Source of the DNA: W0P28-013 sp963638355 | GTDB taxonomy: Bacteria > Bacteroidota > Bacteroidia > Bacteroidales > Paludibacteraceae | Length of the DNA: 8,673 nt | Assembly: GCA_963638355.1 (NCBI GenBank) | Contig: CAVHRT010000074.1 | Location: 1-8,673, forward strand | Direction of reading: 5' to 3' | The notes under the pieces: generated by a model | Told to the model about the DNA's origin: nothing | The model's input: the letters and a program-made list of their open reading frames with translations, nothing else | The model's database searches: none | Shown: positions 1-6,901 of the stretch, piece after piece | How positions within the stretch are numbered: position 1 is the first letter of the stretch | How the letters are laid out: each line of letters begins with the position of its first letter | Program-made: the position numbers and the translations under genes

Positions 1-35
1 AAATAGAGGTAATGTGGATTTGCAAAACGAAACAT
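1..35 (-). CDS. batB: BatB, N-terminal fragment (runs off the left edge)
   Basis: An ATG at 35-33 on the minus strand opens a reading frame that stays open to the window edge and encodes MFRFANPHYLY. An N-terminus of the type MFRF.(N/H)P.YLYLL is what I recall for BatB, a membrane-anchored von Willebrand A protein, and batB is the gene expected directly after batA. Only 11 codons are visible, so neither the VWA domain nor the membrane helices can be checked. The 50-base gap from the batA stop is filled almost entirely by a heptamer repeat, and no Shine-Dalgarno is present. The identification rests on gene order plus this short match. The alternative is a chance ATG, which seems unlikely given the fit. 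Confidence 0.75.
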   Translation of the reverse strand, partial: MFRFANPHYLY

Positions 36-43
36 CAATAAAA

Positions 44-85
44 TTTCAGATTCCAAATTTCAAATTCCAGATTTCAAATTTCAAA
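44..85 (-). repeat. six tandem 7-bp repeats in the batB leader
   Basis: On the minus strand the spacer between batA and batB reads as six consecutive heptamers: TTTGAAA, TTTGAAA, TCTGGAA, TTTGAAA, TTTGGAA, TCTGAAA. The consensus is TYTGRAA. The array starts at the base next to the batA stop codon and ends eight bases before the batB ATG, so it makes up nearly the whole leader. Related arrays occur in other leaders of this window (2925-2960, 5544-5567, 7858-7878 and 7938-7951). The function is unknown; it could be an AT-rich unstructured leader that aids ribosome loading, or simple slipped-strand expansion. Confidence 0.85.
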
Positions 86-1069
86 TTATGGCAATCGTTT
101 CAAAACGGTATGGCGTAGCACAATTTCCATCACAAAAAGCACGAATGCTGCGAGCAAAAACGGCAAAAATTCCTCACTCTTTTTGCTATATTCGTTCACA
201 CGCAATTTTGTCTTCTCCATCTGATCGATTTCTTCGTAGATGGCGCGCAGTTTATTGTTGTCGGTAGCGCGAAAATAGGCACCGCCAGTCATGTCAGCAA
301 TGCTGCGCAACATCGGTTCATCGATATCTACAGGAATGTTCTGATAGCGCACGCCGTAAGGAGTTTGGAACGGATAAGGCGCTTCGCCGCGCGTTCCCAC
401 GCCGATGGTATAGACGCGAATGCCAAAGGCCTGCGCCATTTCGGCAGCGGTCTGCGGTGCCACATCGCCAGCATTGTTCGAACCGTCGGTCAGCAAAATC
501 ACCACTTTCGATTTCGCCTCGCTATCTTTTATGCGGCTCACGGCGTTGGCCAAACCAAGACCGATAGCCGTGCCATCTTCAATCAAACCATATTCCACGC
601 CATTGAAAAGATTGACCACTGCGGCATGATCGCTCGTGAGCGGACATTGCGTGAAACTTTCGCCAGCAAAAACCACCAAACCGATATTGTCGTTCGGCCG
701 ACCCGAGATGAACTCGGTTGCCACTTTCTTGGCGGCTTCGAGTCGATTTGGTTTAAGATCCTCGGCCAGCATTGTGCCCGAAACATCGAGCGTTACCATT
801 ATGTCGATACCCTCGGTGGTCGATGTCTGATACTGATTGCTGCGTTGCGGGCGCGCGATGGCCAAAATGAGCAACGTCACAACCGAACAGCGCAGCGCAA
901 ACATCAGATGAAAAAGGTAGTGCCTATGGCTGCGCGGCATGTTGTGAAACGGCTCGGTGGTAGATATTTGCAGACTTGCGTTCGAATGAAACATCCGAAA
1001 GACATACCACAAAATCATTGGCACAAGCACCAACAACAGCCACAGATATTCTGGATTTTTGAAACTCAT
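86..1069 (-). CDS. batA: BatA: membrane-anchored von Willebrand factor A protein
   Basis: This encodes 327 residues. Two hydrophobic segments lie near the N-terminus (about 8-26 and 53-72), followed by a VWA domain at about 87-290 and a C-terminal membrane helix at about 302-319. The metal-ion (MIDAS) site is intact: DVSGT at 95-99, the threonine of EDGTAIG at about 167, and the aspartate of LLTDGSN at 195. The short loop between helix two and the VWA domain resembles other Bat proteins. Its ATG overlaps the stop of the preceding gene (ATGA at 1069-1066), indicating translational coupling in the moxR operon. In the family, BatA and BatB are thought to form an inner-membrane complex worked on by the MoxR ATPase; the name comes from an aerotolerance phenotype in Bacteroides fragilis. 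The exact substrate is not known. Family assignment is strong, and the A rather than B label rests on gene order. Confidence 0.9.
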   Translation of the reverse strand: MSFKNPEYLWLLLVLVPMILWYVFRMFHSNASLQISTTEPFHNMPRSHRHYLFHLMFALRCSVVTLLILAIARPQRSNQYQTSTTEGIDIMVTLDVSGTMLAEDLKPNRLEAAKKVATEFISGRPNDNIGLVVFAGESFTQCPLTSDHAAVVNLFNGVEYGLIEDGTAIGLGLANAVSRIKDSEAKSKVVILLTDGSNNAGDVAPQTAAEMAQAFGIRVYTIGVGTRGEAPYPFQTPYGVRYQNIPVDIDEPMLRSIADMTGGAYFRATDNNKLRAIYEEIDQMEKTKLRVNEYSKKSEEFLPFLLAAFVLFVMEIVLRHTVLKRLP

Positions 1070-2043
1070 TTTTCGTCAGAATTTACCTTTTCAGCAGTCG
1101 TATCAGGCTGATTTTCAGCAATAACCAATTTCGTATCGTTCACAAACTGATAGGCTTGCGACAGCGAACGCTCATCTTCGTTCACAATGGGCTTATATTT
1201 GGCAAATTTCACCAGATCGGCCAGTGCGAAAATAGCCTTCAGCACCGCTAGCGTCTCTTTGTCTTTCTTGAATTCGGGCTGAAGCTCGTTCAAGATCTCA
1301 GTCGAGGTGCTTTCAACCGCCTCAACACCATAGCGCCGCACAATGTAGTCGCGCAACACATCGGTCAACTGCGTGTGGAACTCCTTGCTGCGCCCTTGCT
1401 GCCAGATTTTTTCGTCTTTGATTTGATCCAAACGCTCCAGCGCAATCACATCGGCTGGACGCAAATCTTGTGGCTCGGCAGGCGCCTCGTCACCAGCGGT
1501 TTTTCTATGCTTCTGCCAATAACGATAGGCGAAAAATGCGACCACCGCCACGGCAATCACCGCCAAAACTATGAGCGTAATGCGCCAAAACAGCGGCCAA
1601 TCGAACGGCGGATCATAAATCGGTTTTATGTCGACAATGGCGTGCTGCGCAGTATCAACTGGGACGCTCAAAACTTTCAGCGCCATGGCATCGCTGCGAA
1701 GAGTGTCGTCGCCATAAACGAACGGCAGCCCATCGATGTAGAACAGTGCCGAATCGAACGCTGTAAGCAGATAGCGTTGGCGCACAATCAGGCTGTTGTC
1801 GGCTTGTACCTGCGTGTCGAGCGGCAGACGTTCGACCACCTCCAAACCCGAAACCACGGTATCTTCAATCAGCGGAAAATTGACCACCGCATCGGCAGGT
1901 TGTGCCACTTCGAGCGTCATCTGCGTCTGCTCGCCCACCAAAAGAATGAGCGAATCCATGGAGGCCGACACCGACACACCTTGCGCCATAGCAAACGACG
2001 CATTCAGCAGCAAAAAAATGGCTATTTTGAACCTATTTTTCAT
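1066..2043 (-). CDS. BatD-like exported membrane protein of the Bat operon
   Basis: This encodes 325 residues. The ATG at 2043 overlaps the DUF58 stop (ATGA at 2043-2040); an upstream in-frame extension would lie inside DUF58, so I chose 2043. Residues 1-20 form a signal peptide (MKNRFKIAIFLLLNASFAMA, cleavage likely before QGVS). Residues 21-145 look like a periplasmic beta-rich domain similar to the start of BatD-type proteins. Residues about 153-174 form a single membrane helix, and 175-325 a charged cytoplasmic region with helices around 196-305. There are no catalytic motifs. A gene of this design sits between DUF58 and batA in many Bacteroidota, often annotated only as hypothetical. Its placement suggests an accessory subunit joining the periplasm to the MoxR/VWA components inside. 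That role is inferred from context, not from a motif. Confidence 0.8.
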   Translation of the reverse strand: MKNRFKIAIFLLLNASFAMAQGVSVSASMDSLILLVGEQTQMTLEVAQPADAVVNFPLIEDTVVSGLEVVERLPLDTQVQADNSLIVRQRYLLTAFDSALFYIDGLPFVYGDDTLRSDAMALKVLSVPVDTAQHAIVDIKPIYDPPFDWPLFWRITLIVLAVIAVAVVAFFAYRYWQKHRKTAGDEAPAEPQDLRPADVIALERLDQIKDEKIWQQGRSKEFHTQLTDVLRDYIVRRYGVEAVESTSTEILNELQPEFKKDKETLAVLKAIFALADLVKFAKYKPIVNEDERSLSQAYQFVNDTKLVIAENQPDTTAEKVNSDEK

Positions 2044-2915
2044 TTTCCACGCTGTTTGAAAAGTCCAATCAACGCCTTCACATAGTCGTCGCTGCTCACA
2101 TCTATCACGCAGGCATCGACGCCCGCTTTCATCTGCAAACGTTGCAGACTGAGGCGTTTTTCGTCCCAAAGATTTTTGTAGAGCATGCGCCAACGACGGT
2201 CACACGTGTCAATCCACATGCGCTCGCCCGTTTCGGCATCTTTCACCTTTATCCAGCCCACATCGGGCAGTTCCATCTCGCGACGATCGTAGAGCCGCAG
2301 CACTATCAAATCGTGTTTGCTCGCAGCAATGGAGAGTTCGTCGTCGAACGGTTTGGTGTCAAGCAAGTCGGAAATGAGAAACGCGGTGCAGCGTTTTTTT
2401 ATCACATTGGTGAAATGACGCAACGCGAAAGCCACATCGGTCTGTGTGCTTTCTGGCTTAAAATCGAGCAGTTCGCGAATGATGTAAAGCACATGCTTGC
2501 GCCCTTTTTGCGGTGGAATGAACTTCTCTATCTTGTCAGAAAAGAAGATGACGCCGACTTTATCGTTGTTTTGCATGGCCGAGAACGCCAATGTTGCTGC
2601 GATCTCGGTCATCACATCGCGTTTGAAGCATTCGTTCGAGCCAAAATCGAGGCTGGCCGACACATCGACCAACAGCATCACAGTAAGTTCGCGCTCCTCC
2701 TCGAAAACCTTCACATACGGGCGTTGCAAGCGCGCTGTAACATTCCAATCGATGTTGCGCACATCGTCGCCATATTGATACTCGCGAACCTCCGAAAAAG
2801 TCATGCCACGCCCCTTGAAAGCCGAGTGGTATTCGCCCGCAAAAATGTTGCGCGACAAACCACGCGTCTTTATCTCGATGCGTCTAACTTTTTTTATCAA
2901 TTCGCTGGTTTCCAT
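2040..2915 (-). CDS. DUF58 domain protein (VWA-like partner of MoxR)
   Basis: This encodes 291 residues, cytoplasmic, with no signal peptide or membrane helix. The start at 2915 (METSELIKKV) matches the family start; a longer in-frame option at 2939 would run into the repeat-filled leader. The DUF58 signature is clear at residues 35-62 (GRGMTFSEVREYQYGDD, then RNIDWN). A VWA-like fold follows, with DVSAS at 84-88 acting as a MIDAS-type motif and SDLLD at 182-186. DUF58 proteins are nearly always encoded next to MoxR ATPases and are thought to be adaptors that present substrates or metal-dependent contacts to the ATPase. The gene lies 71 bp after moxR and overlaps the next gene by four bases. 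No Shine-Dalgarno precedes it. The family is certain, the molecular role is not. Confidence 0.9.
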   Translation of the reverse strand: METSELIKKVRRIEIKTRGLSRNIFAGEYHSAFKGRGMTFSEVREYQYGDDVRNIDWNVTARLQRPYVKVFEEERELTVMLLVDVSASLDFGSNECFKRDVMTEIAATLAFSAMQNNDKVGVIFFSDKIEKFIPPQKGRKHVLYIIRELLDFKPESTQTDVAFALRHFTNVIKKRCTAFLISDLLDTKPFDDELSIAASKHDLIVLRLYDRREMELPDVGWIKVKDAETGERMWIDTCDRRWRMLYKNLWDEKRLSLQRLQMKAGVDACVIDVSSDDYVKALIGLFKQRGK

Positions 2916-2924
2916 GCAATTACA

Positions 2925-2960
2925 GTTTAAAAGTTTCAAGTTTCAGGTTAAAAGTTCGAC
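2925..2960 (-). repeat. degenerate 7-bp repeats in the DUF58 leader
   Basis: The 71-bp spacer between moxR and the DUF58 gene (2916-2986) contains plus-strand units gtttaaa, gtttcaa, gtttcag, gttaaaa and gttcgac. Apart from one extra base after the first, these follow each other with a 7-bp period. On the coding strand this reads TTGAAAC-like heptamers, similar to but distinct from the arrays before batB and ftsY. A 9-bp direct repeat, ttaaaagtt, is found at 2927-2935 and 2948-2956. No hairpin terminator was seen here, so moxR and DUF58 are probably cotranscribed. Confidence 0.6.
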
Positions 2961-2986
2961 CTCAACTTTACAAACTTTTTACTCGT

Positions 2987-3982
2987 TTACGGCACTTCAA
3001 CGGCATTCAAAATTTCATTGATAATCTCTTCCGATGTCAGATTGTTGGCTTCGGCCTCGTAGCTCAAGCCAATGCGGTGACGCAGCACATCGTATGCCAC
3101 GGCGCGCACATCTTCTGGAATGACATAGCCACGACGTTTGATGAAGGCGTAAGCCCTTGCCGCCAGCGCCAGACTGATGCTCGCACGCGGTGATGCGCCA
3201 AACGAAATCATGCCTTTCAGATTTCCCAAGCCATATTCATCGGGAAAACGCGTAGCAAAGACAAGATCGACGATGTAACGCTCAATTTTCTCGTCCATGT
3301 AGACCTCGCGCACCACCTTGCGTGCCTCGATAATGTCCTCGACTTTCAAAATCGGTTTGCTGATGACTTTCGCCTCGCCGACATTCTGACGGAGAATGAG
3401 TTTTTCCTCCTCTTTCTGCGGATAATTCACCACCACTTTCAGCATGAAACGGTCCACCTGCGCCTCGGGCAGCGGATAAGTTCCCTCCTGCTCAATTGGG
3501 TTCTGCGTGGCCATCACAAGGAATGGTTGCGGCAGCGCAAAAGTCTCGTCGCCAATTGTAACTTGGCGCTCCTGCATGGCCTCGAGCAATGCGCTTTGCA
3601 CCTTGGCTGGCGCACGGTTTATCTCATCAGCAAGCACAAAATTGGCGAAAATTGGACCCTTTTTCACCGAAAATTCATCTTTTTTCTGACTGTAGATCAG
3701 CGTGCCAATGACATCGGCTGGCAAAAGGTCGGGAGTGAACTGAATGCGGCTGAAATCAGCATCGATAAGTTGTGCTAATGTTTTGATAGCCAATGTTTTA
3801 GCCAATCCAGGAACGCCTTCGAGCAAAATGTGCCCATCTGACAAAAGTCCAATGAGCAGCGACTCGATAAGGTGTTTCTGACCAACGATGGTCTGGTTCA
3901 TGCCCATCATCAGCGCATCTACAAAAGCGCTTTTGCGCTCGATGCGCTCGTTCAGTTCCCTGATATCAACAATTTGATCCAT
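2987..3982 (-). CDS. moxR: MoxR-family AAA+ ATPase
   Basis: This encodes 331 residues, cytoplasmic. It has a complete AAA+ core: Walker A GVPGLAKT at 56-63, Walker B FVLADEINRAP at 115-125 with D119 and E120, sensor 1 ATQNP at 158-162, an arginine-finger candidate in VDRFM (R178) and a sensor 2 SPRAS around R266. The C-terminal lid helices follow. The ATG at 3982 was chosen; the frame stays open four codons further to a TTG at 3994, which is less likely. MoxR proteins act as chaperone-like ATPases that work with VWA-domain partners, and here those partners (DUF58, BatA, BatB) follow directly. It is the first gene of its operon: a terminator and a promoter-like sequence lie in the 155 bp upstream. 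Confidence 0.95.
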   Translation of the reverse strand: MDQIVDIRELNERIERKSAFVDALMMGMNQTIVGQKHLIESLLIGLLSDGHILLEGVPGLAKTLAIKTLAQLIDADFSRIQFTPDLLPADVIGTLIYSQKKDEFSVKKGPIFANFVLADEINRAPAKVQSALLEAMQERQVTIGDETFALPQPFLVMATQNPIEQEGTYPLPEAQVDRFMLKVVVNYPQKEEEKLILRQNVGEAKVISKPILKVEDIIEARKVVREVYMDEKIERYIVDLVFATRFPDEYGLGNLKGMISFGASPRASISLALAARAYAFIKRRGYVIPEDVRAVAYDVLRHRIGLSYEAEANNLTSEEIINEILNAVEVP

Positions 3983-4022
3983 AGGATTATGCAATTTTTT
4001 TTGTTTACAAAAATTCTTCTTA

Positions 4023-4030
4023 CAAAAATA
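4023..4030 (-). promoter_or_regulatory. possible -7 promoter element for the moxR-bat operon
   Basis: The minus strand reads TATTTTTG here, a full match to the Bacteroidota -7 consensus TAnnTTTG. It lies 40 bases upstream of the moxR ATG and downstream of the terminator of the preceding gene, where a promoter is expected. No convincing TTTG -33 element sits at the usual 19-21 base spacing; the nearest TTG (4061-4059) is 28 bases away. The rest of the 3983-4083 spacer shows no other structure. Confidence 0.35.
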
Positions 4031-4083
4031 ACGAAAAAGCGTCTACTTTAGTACACGACAACCGATTAAAAAGTATCAAAATA

Positions 4084-4128
4084 AATGCCAAACAGCCATT
4101 TTTCTAACAAAATCGACTATTTGGCACT
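4084..4128 (-). terminator. hairpin terminator after the HU-LysM gene
   Basis: The arms 4086-4095 (tgccaaacag) and 4117-4126 (ctatttggca) pair over 10 bp with one G-U wobble, and two further pairs extend the stem at the base. The loop is 21 bases. On the minus strand the stem is followed by UUUAUUUUG, a U-rich tract. It starts ten bases after the stop at 4138. The position between two unrelated operons supports a Rho-independent terminator. The large loop makes it weaker than ideal. Confidence 0.6.
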
Positions 4129-4137
4129 ATTTTTCTG

Positions 4138-5259
4138 TCATTTTTGCAGATATTGGTCAGCCAACTGCTGCGCGAATGCCACAGCGTCGGGGTTCGAAGC
4201 ATCTACTAGCCGCTCGTCCATTTTTGGCAGACGCAGTTTTGTGCCTACTTCCACATCGTTGGGGTTGGTCAGCACATCGCGATTGGCCTCGTAGATGTAG
4301 ACCCAAAAGTCCTTGTGACCATAGTTCTGCTCGGCAATTATGGCCAAATGCACACCCTTTTTAATGGTGGCGCTGCCGATAAATTCATCGTAGGTGCGCG
4401 GTTGAGCGAAGATATTTTCCTCTTCGGCAGGCTCTTCCGCTACAACTTCAGGTTCTTCGGCAGGCTCTTGTTCGTCGCTTCCAAACCAATCGTTCCAAGT
4501 GTCGCTGCACCAAGTGCTGACTGTTTGCCAGCGGGCTTCGGTCCAAGTGCGGATTACATCGCCGCAAAAATACCATGCCGCCACGCCGCCACAAAGCAGC
4601 AGTACGACTATCAAAATCCAAATCCATGCGTGCGAGCGGCGTTTAGGCTGCTCAATTTGATCTTTTTCCATGTTGTTATCTTTCACTTTTGTGAGAATAT
4701 TAATGTTATCTTTGGTCGTGGGCAATGGCTGCGGTGCAATGGGCGCAGGCGCAGGTTCGGGTTCGGGAGTCGGCTCTGGTTCGGGCGCGGGTTCTGGTTC
4801 CGAAGGCGCAGTTTCTCCCTCATTCTCAGCCGGTTGCGGCTCTGGTTCAGGTTCAGCGGGCTTCTCGTCAGCGCCATTTATATCGGCAAGAAGAGCATTT
4901 ATTTCGGCAGCCTGCTCCGAGAGTTTTTGCAGAGGCTCATTTTTCTCCTCGTCATCGTCAATCACCACCGAATTGACCGAATTTTTGAGCGCAGCATCAG
5001 GCACAAAAGCCAATTTGTAGTGCCCAACAATCTCAATCTGATTGCCCGTGCGCACATCAACGCTCTTGCGCGGCTCCACCCACTGCAAACGAAAAACGCC
5101 GATGCCGCCAAGCCGCACCTCGTGATCAGCCAGCAAACGCTCGGTGAAACTCTCTTCCAATGCCGCCACAAAACGCGCAGCATCGGCTTTGCTCGCAAAT
5201 TCGGCACGATCGGCCAAGCGGCTGATCAATTCCGACTGATTTATCTTGAGATTTGCCAT
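4138..5259 (-). CDS. HU DNA-binding domain fused to a membrane helix and a LysM-like domain
   Basis: This encodes 373 residues in four parts. Residues 1-95 form an HU/IHF-type DNA-binding domain (MANLKINQSELISRLADR, GGIGVFRL at 51-58, TGNQIEIVGH at 71-80). Residues 100-180 are an acidic stretch then a Pro-Glu linker. Residues 211-232 form one membrane helix preceded by KRR (206-208), so the HU end should be cytoplasmic. Residues 233-373 are a Trp-rich segment followed by a LysM-like domain at about 296-346 (IKKGVHLAIIAEQNYG, NPNDVEVGTKLRLPK), which would be periplasmic. I recall similar Bacteroidota proteins annotated simply as HU family. The layout suggests a tether between DNA and peptidoglycan, which is inference. 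Start 5259 was chosen because HU homology begins there; a TTG three codons earlier overlaps the upstream stop. AAAGG in the upstream tail may act as a Shine-Dalgarno. It follows the HU gene by 5 bases. Confidence 0.85.
   Translation of the reverse strand: MANLKINQSELISRLADRAEFASKADAARFVAALEESFTERLLADHEVRLGGIGVFRLQWVEPRKSVDVRTGNQIEIVGHYKLAFVPDAALKNSVNSVVIDDDEEKNEPLQKLSEQAAEINALLADINGADEKPAEPEPEPQPAENEGETAPSEPEPAPEPEPTPEPEPAPAPIAPQPLPTTKDNINILTKVKDNNMEKDQIEQPKRRSHAWIWILIVVLLLCGGVAAWYFCGDVIRTWTEARWQTVSTWCSDTWNDWFGSDEQEPAEEPEVVAEEPAEEENIFAQPRTYDEFIGSATIKKGVHLAIIAEQNYGHKDFWVYIYEANRDVLTNPNDVEVGTKLRLPKMDERLVDASNPDAVAFAQQLADQYLQK
4720..4863 (-). repeat. Pro-Glu-Ala low-complexity coding repeat
   Basis: This part of the HU-LysM gene encodes residues 133-180, dominated by EP and AP dipeptides (for example EPEPAPEPEPTPEPEPAPAP). 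Such linkers form stiff extended rods. Here it lies between the DNA-binding domain and the membrane helix, on the cytoplasmic side. The underlying DNA is a run of near-identical hexamers (ggttcg and ggttct on the plus strand), so its length may vary between strains by slippage in multiples of three bases. Confidence 0.8.
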
Positions 5260-5264
5260 AGAAA

Positions 5265-5543
5265 TCAACCTTTAAGTTTGTCTTTGAAACTGCCCGACAC
5301 GCGGAATGCGGGAACTCTTTTGGCTGGCACAGCAACGCGCTGTTTGGTGGCTGGATTGACGGTTTCGCGCGCCGTACGTTCGCGCGTTTCGATGACACCA
5401 ACGCCCAAGAACGACACCTGATTGCCCTCGCCAAGCAACGCATCAACCTCGTCGGCAAAGGCTTTCAAACGCTGCGAAGCCTCTTTCTGCGACAGTTCGA
5501 GACGTCGCGCCACATCGGCCAACAATTCTTTTTCTTTTGCCAT
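5265..5543 (-). CDS. HU family DNA-binding protein
   Basis: This encodes 92 residues, the usual length for HU. The helical dimerisation part is at 1-40 and the beta-arm signature follows: VSFLGVGVIETRERTAR at about 43-59, then NPATKQ at 63-68 and VPAKRVPAFR at 72-81. The NP at 63-64 corresponds to the arm-tip Asn-Pro that kinks DNA in HU and IHF; the common form is RNPQTG, so this arm tip is slightly divergent. It lacks a membrane segment, unlike its downstream neighbour. The two HU genes are 5 bases apart and surely cotranscribed, which leaves open a heterodimer between them. The leader has no Shine-Dalgarno but has three octamer repeats. Family confidence is high; which HU paralogue this is cannot be told. 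Confidence 0.9.
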   Translation of the reverse strand: MAKEKELLADVARRLELSQKEASQRLKAFADEVDALLGEGNQVSFLGVGVIETRERTARETVNPATKQRVAVPAKRVPAFRVSGSFKDKLKG

Positions 5544-5567
5544 AATTTCGCAATTTCAAAATTTGTG
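5544..5567 (-). repeat. three 8-bp repeats in the HU leader
   Basis: Directly upstream of the HU ATG the plus strand reads aatttcgc, aatttcaa, aatttgtg as three adjoining octamers. On the coding strand this gives TTTTGAAATTGCGAAATT before the ATG. It resembles the heptamer leaders of batB, DUF58 and ftsY but with an 8-bp period. Three degenerate units could arise by chance in AT-rich DNA. Confidence 0.4.
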
Positions 5568-5597
5568 CAAGTTACAATTTTTTCGGGAGATGACAAA
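5567..5597 (-). promoter_or_regulatory. weak candidate promoter for the two HU genes
   Basis: The minus strand has TTTG at 5597-5594, then 19 bases, then TAACTTGC at 5574-5567. The spacing fits the Bacteroidota -33/-7 pattern (TTTG, about 19 bases, TAnnTTTG), but the -7 box matches only four of six defined bases. It would let the HU genes be transcribed apart from ftsY-rimO. No terminator is visible between rimO and HU, so read-through is equally possible. Confidence 0.25.
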
Positions 5598-5598
5598 A

Positions 5599-6900
5599 TC
5601 ACTCCGCCACATGACCAAAAAGGTCGAATGTATCGGCCGAATCGACTTTGATTTGATAGAAATTGCCGATTTTCACTTGCGGATTTTCATCGACCGAAAT
5701 CAGCACTTCGCCATCGACTTCTGGCGAATCGAACTCGGTGCGACCAACAAAATACTCACCTTCGCGCCTATCGACAATGGTTTTGAGCGTGCGCCCAACT
5801 TTTTGCGCATTCGTCGCGGCAGCAATCTCCTCCTGAATCGACATGATTTCGTCGACGCGACGCTGTTTTTCTTCGAAAGGGATATCGTCTTTGTAATGCA
5901 GATTGGCATAAGTTCCCTCCTCATCGGAATAGGCAAACGCGCCAAGCCGCTCAAAACGAATATCGCGCACAAACTGCGCTAGTTCCGCCACATCGTCGAG
6001 CGTCTCGCCAGGGTGACCGAGCAACAACGTGGTGCGCAGGTGAATGCCAGGCACTTCGTCGCGGAAACGTTGCATCAAATCATAAGTTTCGCTTTTGCTG
6101 ATGTGGCGCCGCATCAGCGTGAGCATGTTGTCGGAAATGTGCTGCAGCGCGATGTCGAGATATTTGCAAACATTGTCGCGTTCGCGCATCACACGCAGCA
6201 AATCGAACGGAAATTGCGCGGGATAGGCGTAGTGCAGCCGCAGCCACTCCACGCCCTTGATGTCGCTCAAACGCTCGATGAGTTCGGGCAGTTTCAGCGA
6301 TTTGTAGAGGTCGGCGCCATAGTACGAAAGGTCTTGCGCAATTATCTGAAACTCCTTCACGCCGCGCCCAACAAGCCAGCGCACTTCGCTTTCAATCTCG
6401 TCCATTGGGCGACTTTGGTATCGCCCCGTGATGAGCGGAATGGCGCAATAGGAACAGAATCGGTTGCAGCCTTCGGCAATCTTCACATAGGCATAATGCT
6501 TGGGCGTGGTCTGCATGCGCTCGAGGCTGAAATCGGGCTGAAATTGTTTGCCAAGATCGGCAAGAAGTTCGTTAAAATTGAATTTTCCGTAGAATTTATC
6601 GACTTCGGGAATCTCTATCTGCAAATCTTTCAGATAGCGTTCCGAGAGGCAGCCCATCACAAAAAGTTGCTTCAGTTTGCCCTGCTGTTTGCGCTGAGCA
6701 AACCGCAGAATCATGTTGATGCTCTCCTCTTTGGCATCGCCAATGAAGCCGCAAGTGTTTATCACCACCACATCGCCATCGGGATTGGGCGCATCGTGGC
6801 GCACGCGGTAGCCAGCGGCTTGCATCTGCCGCATCAAATGCTCCGAATCGACTAGATTTTTGGAGCAACCAAGCGTTATAAAATCGATTATTTGGCTCAT
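5599..6900 (-). CDS. rimO: RimO, ribosomal protein S12 methylthiotransferase (radical SAM)
   Basis: This encodes 433 residues. RimO adds a methylthio group to a conserved aspartate of ribosomal protein S12, using S-adenosylmethionine and two iron-sulfur clusters. The N-terminal methylthiotransferase domain carries cluster cysteines C12 (TLGCSKN), C50 (NTCGFI) and C84 (MGCLSER). The radical SAM motif EGCNRFCSYC supplies C145, C149 and C152. A C-terminal TRAM domain spans about 366-433. TLGCSKNxVDSE and the domain lengths favour RimO over the related tRNA enzyme MiaB. The ATG at 6900 begins at the family start (MSQIIDFITLGC); the frame extends upstream only inside ftsY. One base separates it from the ftsY stop, so the two are coupled. 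All key residues are present. Confidence 0.96.
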   Translation of the reverse strand: MSQIIDFITLGCSKNLVDSEHLMRQMQAAGYRVRHDAPNPDGDVVVINTCGFIGDAKEESINMILRFAQRKQQGKLKQLFVMGCLSERYLKDLQIEIPEVDKFYGKFNFNELLADLGKQFQPDFSLERMQTTPKHYAYVKIAEGCNRFCSYCAIPLITGRYQSRPMDEIESEVRWLVGRGVKEFQIIAQDLSYYGADLYKSLKLPELIERLSDIKGVEWLRLHYAYPAQFPFDLLRVMRERDNVCKYLDIALQHISDNMLTLMRRHISKSETYDLMQRFRDEVPGIHLRTTLLLGHPGETLDDVAELAQFVRDIRFERLGAFAYSDEEGTYANLHYKDDIPFEEKQRRVDEIMSIQEEIAAATNAQKVGRTLKTIVDRREGEYFVGRTEFDSPEVDGEVLISVDENPQVKIGNFYQIKVDSADTFDLFGHVAE

Positions 6901-6901
6901 T

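Noticed and set aside
44..85. CRISPR-like array from the regular heptamer repeats
   Set aside because: Units are only 7 bp with no spacers between them, and no cas gene is present.
365..2930. Plus-strand open frames at 365-1111, 1375-2085 and 2142-2930
   Set aside because: They lie opposite batA, the BatD-like gene and DUF58, have no recognisable domains and no leader, and are explained by the codon bias of the genes on the other strand.
4315..5421. A 368-codon open frame on the plus strand opposite the HU genes
   Set aside because: It is antisense to two well-supported HU genes, runs across their junction, is rich in Arg, Phe and His as mirror frames are, and matches no family I know. The low-complexity Gly/Ser frame at 4670-5020 is the mirror of the Pro-Glu linker.
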